A DNA stretch of 26,636 nt from DASUPK01 sp035265665 (GTDB lineage Bacteria > Actinomycetota > Thermoleophilia > Solirubrobacterales > 70-9), in the NCBI GenBank assembly GCA_035265665.1, contig DATFOK010000060.1, positions 1 to 26,636 on the forward strand, written 5' to 3'. Positions 13,384 to 19,473 of this stretch are shown here, in pieces (positions within the stretch are counted from its first letter, which is position 1; every line of letters starts with the position of its first letter). A model generated the notes under the pieces. The model was not told the origin of the DNA and searched no databases. It worked only from the letters and a program-made list of their open reading frames with translations. Made by a program: the position numbers and the translations under genes.

Positions 13384-14418
13384 CTACCAGGCTGCCTTGA
13401 GAATCCCTGCCAGGTCGGACCGCTCCACCTCGCCGGGGGTCATCCGCGAGAGCTCGGGTCGCGCCATCGCCACCTCGACCACCTCCTCGATCCGGTTGCG
13501 GTCGGCCCCCAGCTCGCCGATCCGGCGATGCCCGGCGAGCTCGGCGATCCGCTCCCCCACCCCTTCCGAACCCGTACCCAGGGCTCGCGCCAGAGCGTCG
13601 ACCTGCTCGGGCGCCCGGGCGCGCATCGCCTCCATCGTGTGGGGGAGCAACGCAGCGTAGGTCTCCGCGTGAGGAATGCCGAGGACTCGGACGGTCGACT
13701 GGCCGAGGACGTGATGGAGCGCGAACCCGGCCCGGTCGACAGCGATCGCGCAGAGGAGGGCGCCGAGGGCGAATGCGGCGCGGTCGCGCCGCTCGGGCGG
13801 CTGATCGAGTGCGCCGGCGAGCAGCCCCGCACCGCGCAGTGCGATCTCACGCGAGCTCTCGTCGGCGAGCGGGGTGTAGAGCGAGTCTGCCCCATGCGCC
13901 AGGGCGTTCATCGCCGTGGCACGAAGCTGCGGCTCAGGCGCGCTCGTCATCTCATCGGCGTAGCCGACGACCAGGGACGGCCGGACGAAGCCGGACACCT
14001 CGGACTCCCGTCCGACGGGGAGGCGATGGAAGCCCGTGATCGGAGCACCCGAGAGCGTCGTCGGGATGGCCGCGACCTCCGCGCCCGTGACCGAGGCGAC
14101 CGCCTTCGCGGTGTCGATCACCCGCCCGCCACCCAGCGCGACCAGTCGGTCCGAGCCGACCTCGTGGGCGAGGGCCGACGACGCCTGGTCGACCGGACTC
14201 ACCGGCACGAGATGGACGCGCTCGGCGGCCTCGACGAGCTCGGCGCCATCGGCGAGTGCCCGCTCGGTGGAGAGCAGTCCGAAAGCCGCCCACCCCTGGT
14301 TCCTCAGGGTCTCGACCGGCTCGGTGATCGGGCCGCCGTACAGGAGAAGCGTTCGCTCCTCGTCGGAGTGCTCGACCCACTCATCCTCGGACGGTGGCTG
14401 GAGATCGGTCAGGGGCAA
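13384..14418 (-). CDS. Iron-containing alcohol dehydrogenase / maleylacetate-reductase-like protein
   Basis: This 344-residue protein has the family's N-terminal NAD-binding domain with GGGRVIDTAK (96-105) and AIPTTLSGA, and a C-terminal helical domain with MNALAHGADSLY (N171 and H175), LHHVLG (H236) and GIPHAETYAALLPH (H250). In classical iron ADHs the first metal ligand is Asp; here it is Asn, as I recall for maleylacetate reductases, and LHH and PHAET also resemble that branch. The reaction would be NAD(P)H-dependent reduction of maleylacetate in aromatic catabolism, but no other such gene is nearby, so the substrate is unsure. The only usable start is TTG 14418. One base separates it from the 3' end of the tRNA gene. 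Confidence 0.8.
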   Translation of the reverse strand: MPLTDLQPPSEDEWVEHSDEERTLLLYGGPITEPVETLRNQGWAAFGLLSTERALADGAELVEAAERVHLVPVSPVDQASSALAHEVGSDRLVALGGGRVIDTAKAVASVTGAEVAAIPTTLSGAPITGFHRLPVGRESEVSGFVRPSLVVGYADEMTSAPEPQLRATAMNALAHGADSLYTPLADESSREIALRGAGLLAGALDQPPERRDRAAFALGALLCAIAVDRAGFALHHVLGQSTVRVLGIPHAETYAALLPHTMEAMRARAPEQVDALARALGTGSEGVGERIAELAGHRRIGELGADRNRIEEVVEVAMARPELSRMTPGEVERSDLAGILKAAW

Positions 14419-14419
14419 G

Positions 14420-14492
14420 AGCCCGGAGTGGGACTCGAACCCACAGCCTCCTGATTACAAATCAGGTGCTCCACCAGTTGAGCTATCCGGGC
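14420..14492 (-). tRNA. tRNA-Thr (anticodon UGU)
   Basis: The minus-strand sequence folds as a complete cloverleaf. The acceptor stem is GCCCGGA with TCCGGGC, the D arm is AGCTC with GAGC, the anticodon stem is CCTGA with TCAGG around the loop TTTGTAA (anticodon TGT, reading ACA), and the T arm is GTGGG-TTCGAGT-CCCAC. The discriminator base is T. CCA is not encoded. The gene is 73 bases. A box TACCCT (14502-14507 on the plus strand as agggta) lies nine bases before the 5' end and could be the -10 element. The 3' end is followed after one base by the TTG of the ADH-like gene. Confidence 0.95.
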
Positions 14493-14533
14493 GCCCTCGA
14501 CAGGGTAGGCGGCGGGTCAGCCGATCAGGCGCG

Positions 14534-14941
14534 TTAGACGTCTTCCTCGTCGTCGGAATCGTCGTCGTCACTCGGGTAGAGCAGCTCGTCGATCGCGTCC
14601 GCGATGCACTCGCTCATCGCGTTCCCGAGCGTGTCCTCGTCGAGGGCGTAGTCGAGAATGAACTCGTCCGGCCCGATCTGGGCCAGTTCCTGCTGGCACT
14701 CCTGCGCCGCGGAGGTCAGCGACGACGCCGCCTTCGCGCGGTTCCGCTTGATGCAGTTCCTCATGTTGTGCTTGGCGCCGTAGCGCTTGCGGAACGCCTT
14801 CTTGCCCATGTCTGCCCGCAGCTGCGCGCACTGCTGGGCGGCCACGCTCGAGACCTGACCGCCCTGCCCGGCCGCCGCGCTCGCTGGCAGGGCGAGCAAA
14901 GCGGCGACCAGGATCCCTCCGATGGCGTACCTGGCTGTCAC
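14534..14941 (-). CDS. Secreted four-cysteine protein with acidic tail
   Basis: This 135-residue protein has a clear signal peptide (MTARYAIGGILVAALLALPA, cleavage likely after ASA or ASAAA at about residue 22-24). The mature part has four cysteines and the pattern CAQLRADMGKKAFRKRYGAK, then CIKRNRAKAASSLTSAAQEC. It ends in a strongly acidic tail (SDDDDSDDEEDV). The C-x-x-x-R-x-x-x-G-x-x-x-F-x-x-x-Y-G layout resembles a short secreted module that I associate with Thermoleophilia, so it is likely an extracytoplasmic protein of unknown role. The start is GTG 14941. The Cys residues probably form disulfides. Confidence 0.8.
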   Translation of the reverse strand: MTARYAIGGILVAALLALPASAAAGQGGQVSSVAAQQCAQLRADMGKKAFRKRYGAKHNMRNCIKRNRAKAASSLTSAAQECQQELAQIGPDEFILDYALDEDTLGNAMSECIADAIDELLYPSDDDDSDDEEDV

Positions 14942-15020
14942 CCCGCGGATATCGGCACCGACCCGCTCCTTCCCAACCCGGAAATTCGGGACTTGGACGC
15001 CTGTCGGCGCGCCGCGTGCC

Positions 15021-15026
15021 TAGACT
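15021..15026 (+). promoter_or_regulatory. -10 box TAGACT for a leaderless start at 15033
   Basis: TAGACT is followed by six bases (ggccgc) and GTG 15033. No Shine-Dalgarno sequence is present between. The spacing matches the leaderless pattern seen at 1846, 11597, 20871, 22362 and 24115. A TTGGAC upstream (14993-14998) is too far to be a standard -35. Confidence 0.5.
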
Positions 15027-15032
15027 GGCCGC

Positions 15033-15353
15033 GTGCCGAGCTTGGAGAAATTCGGCGACTCGCTCAAGGATCCGGCCGCCGCGGCGGCGCGCGGAAAGTG
15101 GCTCGCGCGCGGGGCGTGGCTGCTGGCGGCCGCCGAGGTCGTGGTCGCGGTGCGCAACCACGTCGCGGACCGGCTCACCCCGAAGGAGCGCAAGCGCATG
15201 CTCGAGATAGTCCGCTCTTCCAAGGGTCGCCCCTCGAATCTCTCCGACCGTGAGCGAAAGGAGCTCCGTGCTCTGCTCGGCAAGGTCGAGGCGACCAATC
15301 TCGCGAAGAAGGTGGCGACCAGCCCCTTCGCCGGCCGCCTGAGGCGTCGCTGA
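15033..15353 (+). CDS. Hypothetical basic protein, one hydrophobic segment
   Basis: The 106-residue frame starts at GTG 15033 behind a TAGACT box. It has a basic N-terminal part with a hydrophobic stretch at about 24-41 (ARGAWLLAAAEVVVAVRN), then a helical, highly charged part with LTPKERKRMLEIVRSSKG, NLSDRERKELRALLGKVE and a basic end (FAGRLRRR). The Arg/Lys-rich C-terminal half suggests contact with nucleic acid or with the membrane surface. I do not recognise the family. It ends eight bases before a strong inverted repeat. Confidence 0.75.
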   Translation: MPSLEKFGDSLKDPAAAAARGKWLARGAWLLAAAEVVVAVRNHVADRLTPKERKRMLEIVRSSKGRPSNLSDRERKELRALLGKVEATNLAKKVATSPFAGRLRRR

Positions 15354-15360
15354 CCCGCGC

Positions 15361-15399
15361 GGGGCGCTTTTTCGCCCCTGTATGGCAAAAAAGCGCCCC
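15361..15399. terminator. Inverted repeat GGGGCGCTTTTT / AAAAAGCGCCCC
   Basis: Twelve-base arms (15361-15372 and 15388-15399) enclose a 15-base loop between the convergent genes ending at 15353 and 15462. An alternative, shorter hairpin pairs GGGGCG (15361-15366) with CGCCCC (15373-15378) around a CTTTTT loop. On the minus strand a T-run (complement of 15387-15392) lies just after GGGGCGC, so it can serve as the U-run for the adjacent hairpin at 15406-15439. Confidence 0.65.
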
Positions 15400-15405
15400 G
15401 GACGA

Positions 15406-15439
15406 CGACGGCCGCCCCGGTCTCCCGGGGCGGCCGTCG
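15406..15439 (-). terminator. Very stable 15-base-pair hairpin downstream of the SigH-like gene
   Basis: Perfect arms 15406-15420 and 15425-15439 (CGACGGCCGCCCCGG and its complement) surround the 4-base loop TCTC. It begins about 23 bases after the sigma gene's stop. On the minus strand the stem is followed, after about 13 bases, by a TTTTTT run in the neighbouring repeat. The two elements together probably end transcription from both sides. Confidence 0.75.
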
Positions 15440-15461
15440 GCTGCCGTGCCTCGGAGAAGCT

Positions 15462-16175
15462 CTAGATCTTCACCGCGCGCGAGTCGAGGTGGATGCCCAC
15501 CTTGCGCTTGACGCGCTGCAGCGCGTTGTCGACGGTCTTGGTGTCGCAGTCAAGCCGCTCGCCGATCACCTCGTAGGAGTGACCGTCGAGATAGAGGGCG
15601 AGCACACGGCTCTCGAGGTCGGACAGCACGCTGGTGAGGCAGGCGACGAGGCTCTCGAGCTCCTCGCCGGCGATCACCTGCCTCGCGGGGTCTCGGACCG
15701 CTGGGCCGGGCAGGACCTCCTCCAGCGTGGTCTCCGAATCCGGTCCCGCCGCGCCGGGCGTCTGGCTGAAGGAGACGTACTGGTTGAGAGGCGTGTGCTT
15801 GTTGCGGGTCGCTGTCTTCACGGCGGTGATGATCTGCCGGGTGATACAGAGCTCGGCGAAGCCGCGGAAGCTGGACTCACGCTCGGGCCGATAGTCGCGG
15901 ATCGCCTTAAAGAGGCCGAGCAATCCCTCCTGCATGAGGTCGTCGGCGTCGCCGCCGAGCAGGAAATAGGACGAGGACTTGACGCGCACGAAGCGCCTGT
16001 ACCGGCGCACCAGCTGGTCGTAGGCGTCGGTTCGGCCGTTCTTGGCGAGCGCGACGAGGAATTCGTCGTCGGGACCCGGGCCTGAGTGACGAGCGCCCTC
16101 TGGAACCGAGCGCCCCTGGACCACAGCATGCTCTTCGGTGCTTGGGGTAGGAACTGCCACAGCAACCTCCTCCAT
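15462..16175 (-). CDS. SigH-like sigma factor (sporulation/stationary-phase type)
   Basis: The 237-residue protein closely follows the Bacillus SigH pattern. It has VKSSSYFLLGGDADDLMQEG, LLGLFKAIRDYRPERESSF, RGFAELCITRQIITAVKTAT and RNKHTPLNQYVSF (region 2), and ESRVLALYLDGHSYEVIGER, then DTKTVDNALQRVKRKVG (region 4). It differs from the two ECF factors in this window. The frame starts at ATG 16175, but the codons ATG GAG GAG read as a strong GGAGGAGG site for GTG 16160, five bases on, so GTG 16160 may be the true start. The gene has its own promoter (16272-16299) and about 90-105 bases of structured leader. No partner anti-sigma gene is next to it. It is followed by strong terminators. Confidence 0.92.
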   Translation of the reverse strand: MEEVAVAVPTPSTEEHAVVQGRSVPEGARHSGPGPDDEFLVALAKNGRTDAYDQLVRRYRRFVRVKSSSYFLLGGDADDLMQEGLLGLFKAIRDYRPERESSFRGFAELCITRQIITAVKTATRNKHTPLNQYVSFSQTPGAAGPDSETTLEEVLPGPAVRDPARQVIAGEELESLVACLTSVLSDLESRVLALYLDGHSYEVIGERLDCDTKTVDNALQRVKRKVGIHLDSRAVKI

Positions 16176-16190
16176 TTCGAGTGGGCCTGT

Positions 16191-16217
16191 GGCGCCCAGT
16201 TCCTCCCCTGAGGCGCC
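16191..16217 (-). promoter_or_regulatory. Structured 5' leader of the SigH-like gene
   Basis: Two copies of GGCGCC (16191-16196 and 16212-16217) can pair across 15 bases. Further upstream in the transcript, TCAGG-TCGAG-CCTGA forms a second perfect hairpin. These lie in the region transcribed before the gene and could tune initiation. No known riboswitch consensus is recognised. The rest of the 220 bases between the two genes holds the promoter and the next gene's leader. Confidence 0.35.
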
Positions 16218-16271
16218 GGATGTGGGTGCTCCATCAGGCTCGACCTGAGGTTCACCCTTGTCTGGCGCAGC

Positions 16272-16299
16272 AGCCTAACGGCGGATCAGCGGATGTCAA
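16272..16299 (-). promoter_or_regulatory. Sigma-70-like promoter TTGACA-N16-TAGGCT
   Basis: On the minus strand TTGACA (16294-16299) and TAGGCT (16272-16277) are 16 bases apart. The -35 is a perfect consensus. Transcription would start near 16265, giving a leader of about 90-105 bases for the SigH-like gene. It is the best-matching promoter in the window. Confidence 0.75.
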
Positions 16300-16395
16300 C
16301 CACCGTTCGGGACCGATGCAATTGCGGTTGCAGGAGGAGCGGCCTCCGCCACGAAGCCGTGGAGGTCTCGTTTCAGACAGAGGAGGAGAGCGACG

Positions 16396-17154
16396 ATGGA
16401 AGCCATTACGCGCAGCATCGAGCCCGGCCGGGTGATCGGTGAAGCGTTTGAGACCTACCGGAACCACGCCGGCGCCTTGCTCGGCGGTGCGCTGATCGTG
16501 ATCGGCATCTCGGCCGTGATCAACGGCATCTTCGCCACCACGGGCAGCCTCTTCCTGGTGGCCCTTGGGGTGCTGGTCAGCATCGTCGCCGGCGTGCTCT
16601 ACGCGGGGTATGTGGTGAAGCTCGTCCAGGACGTCCGGGATGGCCGGCGCGACTTCAGTGTCGGCGAGCTGTTCTCGGCCGCCGCTCCCTACATCGGCAC
16701 CCTCATTCTGAACGGGATCCTCGCCGGAATCGCGATCACCATCGGCTTCGTCCTGATCGTCGTACCCGGCCTGATCCTGATCACGATCTGGGCCGTGATC
16801 GCGCCCTCGATCGTTGTCGAGGACCGCGGTGTGATCGAGGCGTTCGGACGGAGCCGTGAGCTCGTGCGCGGCAACGGCTGGAACGTCTTCGGCGTGATCG
16901 TCCTCGCCTTCCTGATCGTGATCGCCGTGTCCATCGTGCTCGGCCTGATCGGCGCCGCTATCGGCGACGCCGGTCGCGTGATCCTGCAGGCGATCGGCAA
17001 CGTGCTCACCGCACCGATCGCGGCGCTCGTGGCGAGCATCCTCTTCTTCGATCTCGGTGGCGGCCGGGGAGTGGCGACATCCCCCGCGGAACCCGCACCC
17101 GTGGAGCCGCCGCCCTCACAGCCGCCGCCCCCGCCCGAGGCGCCCGCCGCCTAG
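16396..17154 (+). CDS. Multi-pass membrane protein with proline-rich tail
   Basis: The 252-residue protein has about six membrane segments (near 26-46, 50-73, 96-118, 119-140, 163-186 and 190-214), separated by short loops with VEDRGVIEAFGRSRELVRGN in the long cytoplasmic-type loop. The last 25 residues are Pro/Glu/Ala-rich (PPPSQPPPPPEAPAA). It resembles small DUF-type integral membrane proteins such as glycerophosphodiester phosphodiesterase membrane-domain-like ones, but I assign no reaction. The start ATG 16396 is preceded by GAGGAGGAGAG. In its leader, GGAGG-AGCGG-CCTCC (16333-16347) and CCACG-AAGC-CGTGG (16349-16362) form hairpins. The stop lies in a 9-base hairpin (17142-17162). Confidence 0.85.
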   Translation: MEAITRSIEPGRVIGEAFETYRNHAGALLGGALIVIGISAVINGIFATTGSLFLVALGVLVSIVAGVLYAGYVVKLVQDVRDGRRDFSVGELFSAAAPYIGTLILNGILAGIAITIGFVLIVVPGLILITIWAVIAPSIVVEDRGVIEAFGRSRELVRGNGWNVFGVIVLAFLIVIAVSIVLGLIGAAIGDAGRVILQAIGNVLTAPIAALVASILFFDLGGGRGVATSPAEPAPVEPPPSQPPPPPEAPAA

Positions 17155-17162
17155 CGGCGGGC
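17142..17162. terminator. Perfect 9-base hairpin enclosing the TAG stop
   Basis: GCCCGCCGC (17142-17150), CTA (17151-17153), GCGGCGGGC (17154-17162). The TAG stop of the membrane gene (17152-17154) sits in the loop and first stem base, and the minus-strand MarR stop begins at 17162. No T-run follows on either strand. It separates two convergent genes. Confidence 0.5.
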
Positions 17163-17641
17163 TACTCCTCTGGGGCGCACTCCTCCCCTCGGCTGCCGCC
17201 GATGCGGCCGAGGAGCTCGGTGAGCGTCCGCATCTCCTCCTCGTCGAGCACATCGGCGAGCTGGGTCTCGATGTCCGCGATGTGCCCCGGAGCGGCCTCC
17301 TTGAGCTTGGCCAGGCCGGCATCGGTGAGGATCGCGTAGCTGACCCGGGCGTCCTCCTTGCAGGCGCCCTTCCCGACCAGGCCCTGATCCTCGAGACGGT
17401 CGAGCAGGCGGGTGATTCCCGATGGCGAGAGCCGGAGCTCGTTCGCCAGGTCGATTCGGCGCATGCCCTCCTCTCCGGCTCGCGAGAGGAGGAGCAGGCA
17501 TCCGTAGTCATTGATCGTCAACCCGTGCTTGTCGACGAGCGAGGCGCTCAGCTCGCGGGTGAGCGTGGCGTAGGCCGCGGCCAGATTCGCGAAGACATCG
17601 GTCGACGGAAGTGTTTTAGTTGTCAACTGTTGTGTACTCAA
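17162..17641 (-). CDS. MarR-family transcriptional regulator
   Basis: The 159-residue protein has a winged helix-turn-helix core (about 40-115) with YGCLLLLSRAGEEGMRRIDL, ANELRLSPSGITRLLDRLED, QGLVGKGACKEDARVSYAIL and TDAGLAKLKEA, flanked by helices for dimerisation. It is divergent from the YceI-FMN reductase operon and lies next to the perfect repeat AGTTG-T-CAACT (17618-17628). The listed start is TTG 17641. A second in-frame TTG lies at residue 6, inside the repeat, so the true start is not certain. It likely represses itself and the divergent operon, released by a phenolic, oxidant or similar small molecule. The ligand is unknown. Confidence 0.9.
   Translation of the reverse strand: MSTQQLTTKTLPSTDVFANLAAAYATLTRELSASLVDKHGLTINDYGCLLLLSRAGEEGMRRIDLANELRLSPSGITRLLDRLEDQGLVGKGACKEDARVSYAILTDAGLAKLKEAAPGHIADIETQLADVLDEEEMRTLTELLGRIGGSRGEECAPEE
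17618..17628. promoter_or_regulatory. Candidate MarR operator AGTTG-T-CAACT
   Basis: A perfect 11-base palindrome lies inside the first codons of the MarR gene and ends one base before the -35 of the divergent promoter. CAAC-T-GTTG (17624-17632) overlaps it, giving a larger site. TTGA-CGAA-TCAA (17660-17671) lies nearby. The placement fits repression of both promoters. Confidence 0.55.
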
Positions 17642-17657
17642 ACTTCTGCGCTACACT
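17630..17657 (+). promoter_or_regulatory. Promoter TTGTGT-N16-TACACT of the YceI operon
   Basis: TTGTGT (17630-17635) and TACACT (17652-17657) are 16 bases apart. The start of transcription would be near 17664, about 40 bases upstream of the ATG at 17705. The palindrome 17618-17628 lies immediately upstream and overlaps the edge of the -35 region. Confidence 0.6.
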
Positions 17658-17704
17658 GTTTGACGAATCAAGTAAAGCTTAGCCCCCGCAAAGGAGACAT
17701 TCAA

Positions 17705-18247
17705 ATGGCCACAGCACAAGCAGAGTCAACCATCCCTGCAGGCACCTGGCAATCCGATCCGGTTCACTCGAGCGTCGGATTCGCGGTCAAGCACGTCGTC
17801 GGCACCTTCCGCGGCAGCTTCAACGAGTTCAGCGCGACGCTGAGCGACACCGAGCGAACGCCGAAGCTCTCCGGTCGCGCGAAGGTGGAGAGCGTTCACG
17901 TCAGCGACGAGAAGCTCTACTCGCACCTGCTCTCGCCGGAGTTCTTCGACGCCGAGCAGCACCCCGAGATCATCTTCGAGTCGAACGGCATCGCGGTCGA
18001 TGGCGACCAGCTGGCCGTCGACGGCGAGCTGACCGTCAAGGGCATCACCAAGTCCGTCACCGCTCGCGGCGAGATCGCCGGCCCCGCGCCGGGCCCGGCC
18101 GACACCGAGAGAGTCGGGATCGACCTCGAGACCATCGTCGACCGCCACGATTTCGGCCTGGACTGGCAGATGGACCTGCCCGGCGGCGGAAAGACCCTGG
18201 GCGACGACGTGACTCTGACGGTGCACGTCGAGCTCATCAAAGGCTGA
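17705..18247 (+). CDS. YceI-like lipocalin-fold protein
   Basis: The 180-residue protein starts at ATG 17705 with AAAGGAGA upstream. It shows the YceI pattern: WQSDPVHSSVGFAVKHVVGT, FRGSFNEFSATL, ESVHVSDEKLYSHLLSPEFF, DAEQHPEIIFESN, and GELTVKGITKSVTARGEIAG, followed by the closing strand pattern DWQMDLPGGGKTLGDDVTLT. The family binds isoprenoid chains or other long lipids in a beta-barrel. There is no signal peptide, so this copy is probably cytosolic. It overlaps the next gene by one base (TGATG), so they form an operon under the divergent MarR regulator. This suggests a role in quinone or oxidative stress. Confidence 0.92.
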   Translation: MATAQAESTIPAGTWQSDPVHSSVGFAVKHVVGTFRGSFNEFSATLSDTERTPKLSGRAKVESVHVSDEKLYSHLLSPEFFDAEQHPEIIFESNGIAVDGDQLAVDGELTVKGITKSVTARGEIAGPAPGPADTERVGIDLETIVDRHDFGLDWQMDLPGGGKTLGDDVTLTVHVELIKG

Positions 18248-18813
18248 TGATGAGGGTGCTCGGGATCTCCGGCAGCCTTCGCCGGGACTCCCACAACTCG
18301 ACGCTCCTGCGGGCGGCGGCGGAGCTGTTGCCGCCCTCCGCGGAGCTCGAGGTCTTCGACGGCTTAAAGGCGGTCGAGCCCTATGACGAGGACGACGATG
18401 CCGGCCAGGGCCCGGCTGGAGCACGTCGGCTGCGCGAGTCGATCGAGTCCGCGGACGCCATCCTGATCGCCGCCCCTGAGTACAACTCCTCGATCCCGGG
18501 CCAGCTCAAGAACGCGCTCGACTGGGCCTCGCGACCCAAGGGCGCAAACGCCCTCTGGCGCAAGCCCGTCGCGGTCGTCGGCGCCAGCACGGGCATGTTC
18601 GGCGCGGTCTGGTCGCAGGCGGAGACCCGCAAGGCCCTGAGCGCGAGCGGCGCGCGGGTGATCGAGACCGACTTGCCCGTCGCCCACGCCGGCGAGGCCT
18701 TCAACGACGGACGTCTCGCCGACATCGAACTGCGCGAGCGCTACGTCGAGATCCTCGACGAGCTCCTCGCCCTCGCTGAGCAGGTCGGCGAGCCGGCGCG
18801 GATCGCGGCCTAG
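18247..18813 (+). CDS. NADPH-dependent FMN reductase (quinone/azo-type)
   Basis: This 188-residue flavodoxin-like protein has the FMN phosphate loop GISGSLRRDSHNSTLLRAAA and the active-site motif APEYNSSIPGQLKNALDWAS, then VVGASTGMFGAVWSQ. Members reduce quinones, chromate, azo compounds or FMN with NADPH. Its first base overlaps the YceI stop (TGATG), and ATG 18250 is an alternative start. Pairing with a MarR regulator and YceI suggests a role in quinone or electrophile defence (inference). The stop overlaps that of the rlmB gene in CTAG. Confidence 0.9.
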   Translation: MMRVLGISGSLRRDSHNSTLLRAAAELLPPSAELEVFDGLKAVEPYDEDDDAGQGPAGARRLRESIESADAILIAAPEYNSSIPGQLKNALDWASRPKGANALWRKPVAVVGASTGMFGAVWSQAETRKALSASGARVIETDLPVAHAGEAFNDGRLADIELRERYVEILDELLALAEQVGEPARIAA

Positions 18814-19463
18814 CCTCGCTGACGGCGGGCCTCGAAGAGGATCACCGCCGCGGCGACCGAGGCGTTCAGCGAATCCACTCGTCCGGCGACGGGGATCGAG
18901 ATCAGCTCGTCGCAATTGTCTGCCACCCTCGGACGCAGACCGCTCCCCTCGGAACCGAGCACGAGCACGGCGCGGCCCGACCAGTCGACCTCCGTGTAGG
19001 TGCGGTCGGCCTCGGGTGCCGCGCCGTAGACCCACGCGTTGCTCTCCTTCGCCTCGGCGAGCCAATCCGCGACATTTCGCACCCTGGCCACCGGCAGGTG
19101 CTCGACCGCGCCGGCGGAGGCCTTGCAGGCCGCCGGCGTAATGGAGGCCGCGCGGCGCTCCGGGATCACCACGCCCCCCGTCCCGGCGACCTCAGCCGCC
19201 CGGCAGACCGCGCCGAGGTTGTGCGGATCCTGCACCTGATCCAGCACGACGACGAGCGCGTCCTCGGGCTCCAGCAGGCTCGCCGGATCGGCGTACGGGT
19301 ACGGATCCACCTCCGCCACGACGCCCTGGTGATCCGGGGAGCCGCAGAGATCCTCGAGCTCCTCCGCGGATGTCTCCGGCGCCCGCCAGACGTGGTGGAC
19401 GCGACGCCTCCCCCGCTCGGCCTCCGCGACCGGGCGTCGGCCGTAGATCCGCTCGGTGGTCAC
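18810..19463 (-). CDS. rlmB: 23S rRNA (guanosine-2'-O)-methyltransferase, RlmB-like
   Basis: This 217-residue SpoU/TrmD-superfamily (knotted) enzyme methylates a ribose 2'-OH with S-adenosylmethionine. The three motifs are DPHNLGAVCRAAE, LVLGSEGSGL and SIPVAGRVDSLNASVAAAVI. It is a bit shorter than the usual 240-250, with a short N-terminal substrate-binding domain (IYGRRPVAEAERGRRRV). The start is GTG 19463. It lies downstream of cysS on the same strand, as in many actinobacteria, with a nested palindrome in the 58-base gap. The TAG stop overlaps that of the convergent FMN reductase gene in CTAG. Another TrmH-family tRNA role cannot be excluded. Confidence 0.9.
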   Translation of the reverse strand: MTTERIYGRRPVAEAERGRRRVHHVWRAPETSAEELEDLCGSPDHQGVVAEVDPYPYADPASLLEPEDALVVVLDQVQDPHNLGAVCRAAEVAGTGGVVIPERRAASITPAACKASAGAVEHLPVARVRNVADWLAEAKESNAWVYGAAPEADRTYTEVDWSGRAVLVLGSEGSGLRPRVADNCDELISIPVAGRVDSLNASVAAAVILFEARRQRG

Positions 19464-19473
19464 AGCGGGAATT

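Noticed and set aside
12721..14454. 577-codon plus-strand frame across the fusion, ADH-like and tRNA genes
   Set aside because: It crosses gene ends and the tRNA and has no domain pattern.
14993..15026. TTGGAC as a -35 for the TAGACT box
   Set aside because: The spacing is 22 bases, too long for a standard promoter.
15818..16255. Possible upstream ORF in the SigH-like leader (GTG 16255)
   Set aside because: It overlaps the sigma gene in another frame, and composition does not look coding.
16141..16395. Known riboswitch class in the SigH-like or membrane-gene leader
   Set aside because: Hairpins are present, but none matches a conserved riboswitch core that I can recognise.
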